Below, piece after piece: positions 1-6,304 of a stretch of DNA of 15,433 nt; the first letter of the stretch is position 1; each line of letters begins with the position of its first letter. Both the position numbers and the translations under genes were made by a program. The notes under the pieces were generated by a model that was not told where the DNA came from, searched no databases, and worked only from the letters and a program-made list of their open reading frames with translations. The stretch comes from Bdellovibrionales bacterium (GTDB lineage: Bacteria; Bdellovibrionota; Bacteriovoracia; Bacteriovoracales; Bacteriovoracaceae): the NCBI GenBank assembly GCA_005791855.1, contig SXUH01000458.1:1-15433 (forward strand). Direction: 5' to 3'.

Positions 1-1
1 A

Positions 2-670
2 ACCGCGAAGGCCTTCGGGAGCTGGCTCAAGGTCACCCTGAGCGACGAGCAAGAAGTCATCGACGTCGAGAAGGCCCGGGCCCCGTTCAAGGTCACGCTC
101 GGGACGGCGGCGGTGAACAAGAGCCTGCAGACCGAGTACGTCCCCTCCGTGCTGCCGTCCATGGCCGTCGCCAAGGATTTCTTCTTCGATACGAAGTACA
201 ACGACAAGGACTCCCAGTGCTACATGCGCGCCCACGTCTGGGCCTACGACTGGCGCACCAAGCGGGACCTCTACTCTTCCAAGGTCTGGCTCTTCTTCTC
301 CCGGAAGTACATCCGGAAGCACAAGTTCGGCTGGTGGTTCCACATCGCTCCCTACGTCCACGTGGTGGACGAGGGCAAGGTGCGGGAGCGGGTCATGGAC
401 CGGAAGTACTTCCCGCACCGGGGCCCGGTGAAGGTCAAGCAGTGGACCGACTTCTTCATCCAGGATAAGTCCGACTGCCCGGTGGTCACCAAGTACTCGG
501 ACCACGCGAACTACCCCGAGTCCGGTTCCTGCTTCCTCATGAAGTCGAGCATGTACTACTACCAGCCCGTGGACCTCGAGCAGATGGAGACCAAGGGGGT
601 CGTTCGGAACAACTGGATCGAGGCCGAAGTGAAGCAAGCCTTCTTCGACGCCTTCGACGTCACCCTCTAA
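2..670 (+). CDS. Protein-glutaminase-like cysteine deamidase (5' end missing)
   Basis: The reading frame is open from the window edge (codon at 2-4), so the gene begins upstream; the in-frame GTG at 113 is not a convincing start and has no Shine-Dalgarno sequence. The protein resembles the protein-glutaminase (Gln_deamidase) family, which deamidates glutamine side chains in proteins with a Cys-His-Asp triad. Candidate residues are Cys in CYMRAH (codon 218-220), His in WWFHIAPYV (codon 341-343) and Asp in ERVMDRKYF (codon 398-400), followed by the KQWTDFF segment typical of these proteins. Further cysteines (DCPVV, GSCFLM) could form a disulfide, fitting secretion, but any signal peptide lies outside the window. 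The lipoprotein gene follows 21 bp later, so the two are probably co-transcribed. Family assignment is from motif memory; the substrate is unknown. Confidence 0.62.
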   Translation, partial: TAKAFGSWLKVTLSDEQEVIDVEKARAPFKVTLGTAAVNKSLQTEYVPSVLPSMAVAKDFFFDTKYNDKDSQCYMRAHVWAYDWRTKRDLYSSKVWLFFSRKYIRKHKFGWWFHIAPYVHVVDEGKVRERVMDRKYFPHRGPVKVKQWTDFFIQDKSDCPVVTKYSDHANYPESGSCFLMKSSMYYYQPVDLEQMETKGVVRNNWIEAEVKQAFFDAFDVTL

Positions 671-691
671 ACTTACGGAGTTCCCAGAGTT

Positions 692-2035
692 ATGAATAAG
701 CTACTTCTTTCATTCTCAGTCCTGACCCTCCTCGCCTCCTGCGGCGGCGGCGGCGGCGGCTCCTCGGCGCCGAAGACAAAACCCCAGACAGAGGTCGAGC
801 CGGTGGCCGTGGAGCTCGAGATGAGCGGCGCCTACATCGCCGTCTTGAATCCGCTCAACAAGCAGGCCTCGGGGAACCCGACCGGTGCGTTCACCTTCGC
901 CAGGGACTTCGACGAGATCACCGCCGACGTGCGGCTCACCGGTGGCCCCGCATCCATCGCCTACGCCCAGTACGTCCACGTCGGGAAGGCCTGCCCGACG
1001 GAAGCGGATGACCTGAACAGAGACGGCTTCATCGACTACCAGGAGAGCCTCAAGGTCACGGGCCCGATCCTCATCCCTCTGGACGGAGACATCAGCTCCC
1101 AGCGGATGGAGGCCGGACTCTTCAACGCCGCCGACGACTACGGAAGCTTCCTCTACTACGAGTCGGCGTCCTTCGATAAGTTCCTCGCGGACCTCAAGGA
1201 AGAAGACATCAACCTTGAGGATGACATGGTGAACCTCCCGAGAGATTCGGTCTTCAACCTGGTTGGCCGGGTGGTCGTGATCCAGGGTGTCCCGGAGAGC
1301 GCGAACCTCCCCGCGACCGTCGCGTCTCGCCGGGGTCTTGCCAATTTCCAAACCCTCCCCATCGCCTGCGGCGTGATCACGAAGATCACCAAGGTTCCCG
1401 GGGAGGTCGACGACGACGAAACCGACATCCCCGTCCCGGAAGGAACTTCCGTGGGCGGATCGAGCGGCGCAAGTGACGGGTTCATCCCCGGGGCTTCCAC
1501 CCGCCCTCCGGAAGTCACTAGCAACGGAACGACGGCGGCGGGTTCCGCCGGTGGATCGTCTAACTACGGAGACGAGGACGACGTCCCGGCCACCAGGCCC
1601 TCTGCGCCAGTGACGCCTGAGCGTCCGGCACCGTCGACGACGGAACCGACACCGTCCGGCGGATCTAGTACGACTCCATTGACTCCGGCACCGGTGACCC
1701 CGGAGCCTGTGACACCTGCTCCAGTTACACCGAGACCGACGGAATCTCGACCGACGGAATCTCGGCCAACTGAATCTAGACCTACGGAATCCCGACCGAC
1801 AGAATCCCGACCGACAGAATCCCGACCGACAGAACCTCGACCGACAGAATCTCGGCCAACTGAATCTAGACCTACGGAATCTAGACCAGTAGAATCAACA
1901 CCAACGGAACCCAGACCGGCCGAATCCCGACCAACGGAATCAGCTCCGGCCGTAGTTCCTTCGGCGACCCCCGCGACTGACACTCCTCCGGCAAGCACAC
2001 CGGACAGACCAGCAGACGCCCCGGCGAACAACTAA
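692..2035 (+). CDS. Lipoprotein with EF-hand-type loop and RPTES repeat tail
   Basis: A 447-residue predicted lipoprotein. The signal peptide ends in the lipobox LASC, with Cys17 as lipidation site followed by six glycines. The globular part (about 40-235) contains a 12-residue loop, D107 to E118, with Asp/Asn/Asp/Asp/Glu at positions 1, 3, 5, 9 and 12 and Gly at 6, which matches a canonical EF-hand calcium loop. Cys101 and Cys226 could pair. The layout recalls CHRD-like secreted domains, but I cannot confirm this. From about residue 240 the chain is low-complexity (Gly/Ser, then Thr/Pro), ending in fourteen RPTES-type pentapeptides and a PA-rich end, likely an extended stalk on the cell surface or in the periplasm. 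Shine-Dalgarno CGGAG lies 11 nt before the ATG. Upstream gap 21 bp, downstream gap 19 bp, suggesting an operon. Confidence 0.85.
   Translation: MNKLLLSFSVLTLLASCGGGGGGSSAPKTKPQTEVEPVAVELEMSGAYIAVLNPLNKQASGNPTGAFTFARDFDEITADVRLTGGPASIAYAQYVHVGKACPTEADDLNRDGFIDYQESLKVTGPILIPLDGDISSQRMEAGLFNAADDYGSFLYYESASFDKFLADLKEEDINLEDDMVNLPRDSVFNLVGRVVVIQGVPESANLPATVASRRGLANFQTLPIACGVITKITKVPGEVDDDETDIPVPEGTSVGGSSGASDGFIPGASTRPPEVTSNGTTAAGSAGGSSNYGDEDDVPATRPSAPVTPERPAPSTTEPTPSGGSSTTPLTPAPVTPEPVTPAPVTPRPTESRPTESRPTESRPTESRPTESRPTESRPTEPRPTESRPTESRPTESRPVESTPTEPRPAESRPTESAPAVVPSATPATDTPPASTPDRPADAPANN
1733..1942 (+). repeat. 15-bp tandem repeat, 14 units (RPTES)
   Basis: Fourteen head-to-tail 15-bp units encode RPTES or close variants (RPTEP, RPVES, TPTEP, RPAES). 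Units vary mainly at synonymous sites. Arginine is written AGA (5 units), CGA (6) or CGG (2), never CGC or CGT, unlike the GC-rich surroundings. A 35-bp stretch at 1757-1791 recurs exactly at 1847-1881, a 90-bp (six-unit) period, which points to a past block duplication. Unit changes keep the reading frame, so copy-number change would alter stalk length without disrupting the gene. Confidence 0.93.
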
Positions 2036-2054
2036 TCTAAAAAAAGGATTTCCC

Positions 2055-2450
2055 ATGAGACCAGGCCGCGAAGTAGACACCTTGATCGCAAAGCACATCT
2101 TCGATCACGAAGTCTTCATCAAGAGAAAGGTTCCCACCGAGAAGACCCCCGCCGGGGAGCGCCCGCTGCGTGAGTACTCCAAAGAGATCGGCGCGGCCTT
2201 CGACGTGGCCATCAAGATGAACGTCTCCCTGATCCCGATCGAAGGCGGCTCGTGGTTCGCGCTCGCCGGCGAGAAGGACGGCTTCGCTTCTCCCGCGGAC
2301 TTTATCAAGTACCTGAGCGCCGGAGACTTCGCCAACGCCGGAGCGGCGGTGACCGAGAGCGCGGCCCTCTCCATCTGCCTCGCGGCCCTCAAGGCCGTGG
2401 AGTCCAAGCTCTCGGTGGAGAGAGAACAGAGCGGAACCCTCGAGCAGTAG
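2055..2450 (+). CDS. Small protein resembling phage ABA-sandwich (BC1872) family
   Basis: A 131-residue soluble protein without signal peptide or membrane span. It follows the pattern I associate with the BC1872 / phage ABA-sandwich domain: N-terminal DTLIAKHIFDHEVF, a central AFDVAIKM helix, a strand with GGSWFALAG, and a C-terminal AALSICLAALKAVES helix. In that family the role is unknown and members are mostly found in phages and Firmicutes genomes. AAGGA lies 6 nt before the ATG. It sits 19 bp after the lipoprotein and no other phage gene is nearby, so it appears to be a domesticated single-domain gene co-transcribed with exported proteins. Its TAG stop directly abuts the stop of the convergent pirin gene. 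The gene is solid; the family call is moderate. Confidence 0.72.
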   Translation: MRPGREVDTLIAKHIFDHEVFIKRKVPTEKTPAGERPLREYSKEIGAAFDVAIKMNVSLIPIEGGSWFALAGEKDGFASPADFIKYLSAGDFANAGAAVTESAALSICLAALKAVESKLSVEREQSGTLEQ

Positions 2451-3290
2451 TCAGCGGAACCTTCCGCTCTGGTAGTCGCGGATCGCCTGGCGGATCTCCT
2501 GCTCGGTGTTCATGACGAAGGGGCCGTAGGAGACGACGGGTTCTCCGATGACCTCTCCGTGTCCGAAGAAGACCACTGTCTTGCTCAGGGCCCTTAGAGT
2601 GATGTCCTCTCCCTCGGCGGAGAATTCCGCGAGCTCGAACCCCCGGACCTCCTCGTCCCCGATCCGGACCTCCCCACGGACCACGTAGAAGAAGACTCTG
2701 CGCCCCTCGGGTGCTTGAAGCGTGAGCGAAGCTCCTGCCTCCAGGAAGACGGTGGACATCTCGATGCCGGTGAGGCTCTTGATTGATCCCGGGGTCCCTC
2801 GGAAGCTTCCGGAGATGACCTGGACCTCGTACCCCGCGCCGGTGACCCGGGGGACCTCCTCTCTCTGGAGGCCCACGTACCGGGGCTCGGTCAGCTTGAG
2901 CTTGGCGGGAAGGTTGATCCACAGCTGGAGGATCTCCAGGGGGCCTCCGGCCTTTCTAAAATCTCTGGACGACGTTTCGGAGTGGATCAACCCGGACCCC
3001 GCGGTCATCCACTGGACGCCGCCCCCTCTGATCACACTCTCGTGGCCGGCGGAGTCCGCGTGGAGGATGTCCCCGTCGAGGATCACCGTGAGCGTCTCGA
3101 ACCCTCGGTGCGGATGCGGGCCGAAGGGAAGGCCGTGGTTCCCCGGCGGATACACCTGGGGCCCGTGGTGGTTCAAGAAGAGGAAGGGATCCAGGTGCGG
3201 CAAGCGTTCGGTCGGCAGGGCCCTGGTGGTCTTGAGATCGGCGATGTCATCCCGGGTTCCCCGGTGGATCTTGATGAGCTTTCTTTCCAC
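2451..3290 (-). CDS. Pirin family protein
   Basis: A 279-residue bicupin of the pirin (YhhW-like) family. The four metal ligands of the N-terminal cupin are visible: His59 and His61 in GPHPHRGFET, His103 and Glu105 in GSGLIHSE. The C-terminal end GPFVMNTEQEIRQAIRDYQ is a family signature. Pirins bind iron or another divalent metal; several bacterial members have quercetin 2,3-dioxygenase activity or bind other enzymes, and the role here is open. The start is GTG with a very strong Shine-Dalgarno, AAAGGAGG (3295-3302), which overlaps the stop codon of the upstream TonB-dependent receptor. The gap is only 10 bp, so pirin is very probably co-transcribed and translationally coupled to the receptor. 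Its TGA stop abuts the stop of the convergent gene with no spacer. Confidence 0.93.
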   Translation of the reverse strand: MERKLIKIHRGTRDDIADLKTTRALPTERLPHLDPFLFLNHHGPQVYPPGNHGLPFGPHPHRGFETLTVILDGDILHADSAGHESVIRGGGVQWMTAGSGLIHSETSSRDFRKAGGPLEILQLWINLPAKLKLTEPRYVGLQREEVPRVTGAGYEVQVISGSFRGTPGSIKSLTGIEMSTVFLEAGASLTLQAPEGRRVFFYVVRGEVRIGDEEVRGFELAEFSAEGEDITLRALSKTVVFFGHGEVIGEPVVSYGPFVMNTEQEIRQAIRDYQSGRFR

Positions 3291-3294
3291 AGCG

Positions 3295-3302
3295 CCTCCT
3301 TT
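3295..3302 (-). promoter_or_regulatory. Shine-Dalgarno of pirin overlapping receptor stop
   Basis: AAAGGAGG on the minus strand, 4 nt before the pirin GTG. It overlaps two bases of the receptor's TAA stop, the arrangement expected for translational coupling. It also decides the GTG start of pirin. Confidence 0.85.
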
Positions 3303-5325
3303 AGAACTGGACTTCCGCTCCGGCGATGAAGTTCCTCCCCGGCAGGGGCGCGATCTCCTTTAAGGTGGACACGTGGCTCCTCGCCTCGGCGTCGAAGAGG
3401 TTCCGGACCCGCGCGAAGAGGTTCAGCGAGGACCGTTCGCCGACGAAGCGGTAGGCTCCGCCGAGGTTCGTGAGCACGTAGGCGTCGGTCTTGGTTTCGT
3501 TGGGTGCGAGCTTGGTTTGGTCGGCCACGTACTGGGCTTCGCCGTCCACGGACCAGTTGTCTTTCCCGTACTCCAGGCCCAGGGTCAGGCGCGGCGGGGA
3601 GATCCGCGGGAGGTTGTAACCCGTGTCCAGGTCCTTCGCCCTCACCACGTCGGCCTTCGAGAGGAGCTCCAGGGTCCCCTTCCGGAGCTCGGCGAGTTCG
3701 CGGCGGTAGCTCAGGTCCAGTCCCCAGAAGAGCGCGTCCACCTGCTGGTAGACGAAGACCGGGAGACAGTCCGGAGCGCAGCCGGGTGTCTGATCCAGTT
3801 CCCCGGTGGGGTTCATGGAAATGTAGTCTGCGAACCTCTGCGCGTAGGCGCTGGCCTTGATGGCATGCCTCCGGCTCGATTCCGAGTAGGTTACCTCGAG
3901 TGCCGTGGCCCTTTCCTTCCGGAGGGAACTGTTCCCGGTCTCGAAGGTCCCCGCGGCCATGTGGGCTCCGAGGGCGTAGAGCTCCTGGAAGTTCGGTGCC
4001 CGTTCGGTGTAGGACAGGGTGGAGCTCAGGGAGGCTTCCTTGGTGAAGTCGTACCGGTGTCCGAGGGAGGCGCTCTGGCCCAGGAACTCTTTCCTCTGCG
4101 CGGGGAGGGTGTCGTCGGCCTTCTTCTTTATGCGGTTGTTCTCGAGGCGCAGGCCGAGGCTGTAGGCGTTCCTTCCCAGGTCGACTTCCTGGAGAGTGAA
4201 GACGGCGATCTTCTCGTTGCGGCTCTTCGGGAGGAAGGCCTCCTCCCCCACGGCGCTGAAGTCGAAGTACTGGGTCTGGATGCCGGTGGTCCCGTGGACG
4301 TCTCCTGATTTATTCTCCCCTTCGAGCCGGGTCTCGTTTCCGACGTTCTTGAACTCCGTCCCGGTGACCCCACCTTCGAGTTCGCTGTGGTGGTAGTGGG
4401 ACTGGGCGGACTTGAGCCGGACCTTCCGGATGAAGTTCGTCTCCGGCCGGTCCTCCGAGTGGAGTTCGAACCGGTTCTGGGTCATGTCGATGCTGATGTC
4501 CGGTTCCGCCACCGAACCGTAGTTGGTGTTGAAGAAGTTGTAGGAGACTCCCGCGTACCCCCGGTTGAAGATCTTCGAGACCCCGACGGCGGCGTTGTCC
4601 TGCTGGTTATAGCTATTGGGGAGCTTCCCCTTCGGACCGCCGGGTTCGGTTCGCCGGAGCCGCGAGGAACGGGCGTAGCCCGGGATGCGCTGGTCGCCGA
4701 GGTTCCGGGTGGCGCCGTCCACGTGGAAGACCCAGTTTTCTTTCCCGTAGTTGACGTGGGCCCCGGTGGATAGGCCATCGTTCACGCTCTCCCCTTGCAC
4801 CAGGAACTTCGAGTAGAGGCCTTCTTCGAAACTGGTGTGGATGCGACTGGTGACCAGGTTGATCACCCCGCCCACCGTCGACGGTGCGTAGAGCAGGGCC
4901 TCGGGCCCGCGGATCATCTGCACCTCTTCCAGGGTGAGGACGTCCACCGGGATCGCGTGATCGAAGCTCTGCCCGGAGGCGTCCAGGGAGCTTAGGCTGT
5001 TTTGGAAGATCTTGACCCGCTCCCCTTCGAGCCCCCGGACCACGGGCCTGCTGGAGCTCGGGCCGAAGCTCGTGCTGGAAACCCCCGCCTCCGTCTGCAG
5101 GGTCTCTCCCACGCTCGTCTGCCGACGCTTCTGGAGCTCCTTTCCGGAGAGGAGCGACGTCCCCGCGGAGAAGTCGTGCGGAGGCGCATTGATGAGGCGC
5201 TCACTGACTTCGATGGATTCGAGCCGGAGCTCCTGGGCGCGGAGGATGGTGGAGCAGAAAATGCTAGCGAAGATGATGAGGTATGACATGGGTAGCATAC
5301 TAAGAAAAGTCGCCGGCTTAGTCAT
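3301..5325 (-). CDS. TonB-dependent outer-membrane receptor, ZnuD-like
   Basis: A 674-residue outer-membrane receptor. A signal peptide probably ends at ILRA|QE (residue 30). The plug domain (about 55-165) has SRPVVRGLEGERVKI, a LDASGQSFDHA segment, EEVQMIRGPEALLY and GGVINLVTS. The barrel carries a HYHHSELEGGVTGTEFKN segment (310-327), ERAPNFQELYALG with GTFETGNSSL (441-468), and the closing RNLFDAEARSHVS, LKEIAPLPGRNF and terminal Phe. These segments match the ZnuD branch of zinc-type TonB-dependent receptors, though the long His-rich loop of neisserial ZnuD is not evident, so the metal is uncertain. Met10 and Met13 are alternative starts that also leave a hydrophobic signal; no start has a good Shine-Dalgarno. 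It leads a two-gene unit with pirin and is divergent from ldcA across 46 bp, where I see no clear Zur-type palindrome. Confidence 0.88.
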   Translation of the reverse strand: MTKPATFLSMLPMSYLIIFASIFCSTILRAQELRLESIEVSERLINAPPHDFSAGTSLLSGKELQKRRQTSVGETLQTEAGVSSTSFGPSSSRPVVRGLEGERVKIFQNSLSSLDASGQSFDHAIPVDVLTLEEVQMIRGPEALLYAPSTVGGVINLVTSRIHTSFEEGLYSKFLVQGESVNDGLSTGAHVNYGKENWVFHVDGATRNLGDQRIPGYARSSRLRRTEPGGPKGKLPNSYNQQDNAAVGVSKIFNRGYAGVSYNFFNTNYGSVAEPDISIDMTQNRFELHSEDRPETNFIRKVRLKSAQSHYHHSELEGGVTGTEFKNVGNETRLEGENKSGDVHGTTGIQTQYFDFSAVGEEAFLPKSRNEKIAVFTLQEVDLGRNAYSLGLRLENNRIKKKADDTLPAQRKEFLGQSASLGHRYDFTKEASLSSTLSYTERAPNFQELYALGAHMAAGTFETGNSSLRKERATALEVTYSESSRRHAIKASAYAQRFADYISMNPTGELDQTPGCAPDCLPVFVYQQVDALFWGLDLSYRRELAELRKGTLELLSKADVVRAKDLDTGYNLPRISPPRLTLGLEYGKDNWSVDGEAQYVADQTKLAPNETKTDAYVLTNLGGAYRFVGERSSLNLFARVRNLFDAEARSHVSTLKEIAPLPGRNFIAGAEVQF

Positions 5326-5336
5326 GCTTATTCTCG

Positions 5337-5365
5337 TTGAATCTACAGCCTCGGGAGTCTAGAAT
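5337..5365 (+). promoter_or_regulatory. Promoter of ldcA, leaderless type
   Basis: TTGAAT (5337-5342), 17-bp spacer, TAGAAT (5360-5365). Six bases separate the -10 box from the ATG at 5372, so transcription would start at or next to the start codon. The only purine-rich stretch upstream (GGGAG, 5352-5356) is 15 nt away, too far for a normal ribosome-binding site. Confidence 0.65.
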
Positions 5366-5371
5366 ACCGTC

Positions 5372-6304
5372 ATGGCTTTGAAACATAAGAGCTGGGATTT
5401 CCTCGAGGCATCGGACGTGGTGGATGTCATCGCACCGGCGTCCCACTCGACCGCTGCGAAGCTCGAGGACGGGACCGCGTGGCTTCGGGCACAGGGGCTC
5501 ATCCCGCGGGTTCAGAAGAACATCATGAAGCCCGACGCCTATTTCTCCGCGCCCCTGGAGATCCAGCTGGAGCACCTCACGGCGGCCCTGTATTCGGAGT
5601 CGAAGGCCATCTGGTGCCTGCGCGGAGGCTACGGGAGCATGCGGCTCATCCCCCACCTGAAAAAGCTCAGGCCCCCGAAGAAGAATAAGATCTTCCTCGG
5701 CTTCAGCGACATCACCGCCCTCCATCTCTTCTTCACCCAGCGGTGGAACTGGCCCACCATCCACTGCCGCAACATCTGCCAGTTCTCCCCCACCGCGGCG
5801 GCTTCGGCCGACCGGGAGCTCCTCCGGTCCGTGCTCTTCGGGGAGACCACCACGAAGACCTTCAAGAAGCTCGTCCCCCTCAACGCCGCCGCGAAGGTTC
5901 CCGAGGAGATCAGCGCCCCCATCACCGGCGGTAACCTGAGCCTGCTCCAGGCCTCCATCGGGACGAGCTGGGAGCTCGAAGCCTCCGGCAAGATCCTCTT
6001 CATCGAAGACGTGGCGGAGCGCGGGTACCGGGTGGAGCGCATGCTCGAGCACCTGACTCAGGCGGGAGTGCTCCAGAAGAAGCTCAAGGCCATCGTCTTC
6101 GGAGACTTCACCGAAGGCGAAGAGGAAGACGGGAAGGACTACACCCTCACCGCCCTCCGGAGGTTCGCCCAGAAGGCTCCGTACCCGGTGCTGCGGGGAC
6201 TTGCCGCGGGCCATGGCCTTGAGACCAACTACCCCGTCCCCTTCAACCTTCCGGCGAAGCTCCTCACGGGACCCCGGGGCGAGCTCCAGTGCCGCTACTT
6301 CTAG
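5372..6304 (+). CDS. ldcA: LD-carboxypeptidase (peptidase family S66)
   Basis: A 310-residue cytoplasmic enzyme of the LdcA/MccF-type S66 family, which removes the terminal D-Ala from murein tetrapeptides during peptidoglycan recycling. The Ser-Glu-His triad is in place: Ser112 in LGFSDITAL, Glu212 in LFIEDVAERGYRVERML, His281 in AAGHGLETNYPVPF. Other family motifs are VIAPAS near the N-terminus, CLRGGYGSMRL (82-92) and TGGNLSLLQASIGT (185-198). There is no signal peptide, as expected for recycling. MccF-like immunity activity against nucleotide-peptide antibiotics is an alternative role within the family. The start lacks a Shine-Dalgarno sequence but is positioned as a leaderless start. The TAG stop at 6302-6304 abuts the TAA of the convergent gene. 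Confidence 0.92.
   Translation: MALKHKSWDFLEASDVVDVIAPASHSTAAKLEDGTAWLRAQGLIPRVQKNIMKPDAYFSAPLEIQLEHLTAALYSESKAIWCLRGGYGSMRLIPHLKKLRPPKKNKIFLGFSDITALHLFFTQRWNWPTIHCRNICQFSPTAAASADRELLRSVLFGETTTKTFKKLVPLNAAAKVPEEISAPITGGNLSLLQASIGTSWELEASGKILFIEDVAERGYRVERMLEHLTQAGVLQKKLKAIVFGDFTEGEEEDGKDYTLTALRRFAQKAPYPVLRGLAAGHGLETNYPVPFNLPAKLLTGPRGELQCRYF

Noticed and set aside
113..115. GTG at 113 as the start of the first gene
   Set aside because: The frame stays open upstream to the window edge with plausible protein sequence, and there is no ribosome-binding site before the GTG.
1564..2031. Minus-strand frame with a GLDSVGRDSV-type repeat
   Set aside because: It is only the antisense reading of the RPTES array; no start signal or independent evidence of coding.
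5326..5371. Zur or Fur operator between the receptor and ldcA
   Set aside because: I looked for a palindromic AT-rich site expected for a metal-regulated receptor; the 46-bp gap contains promoter-like hexamers but no clear dyad.
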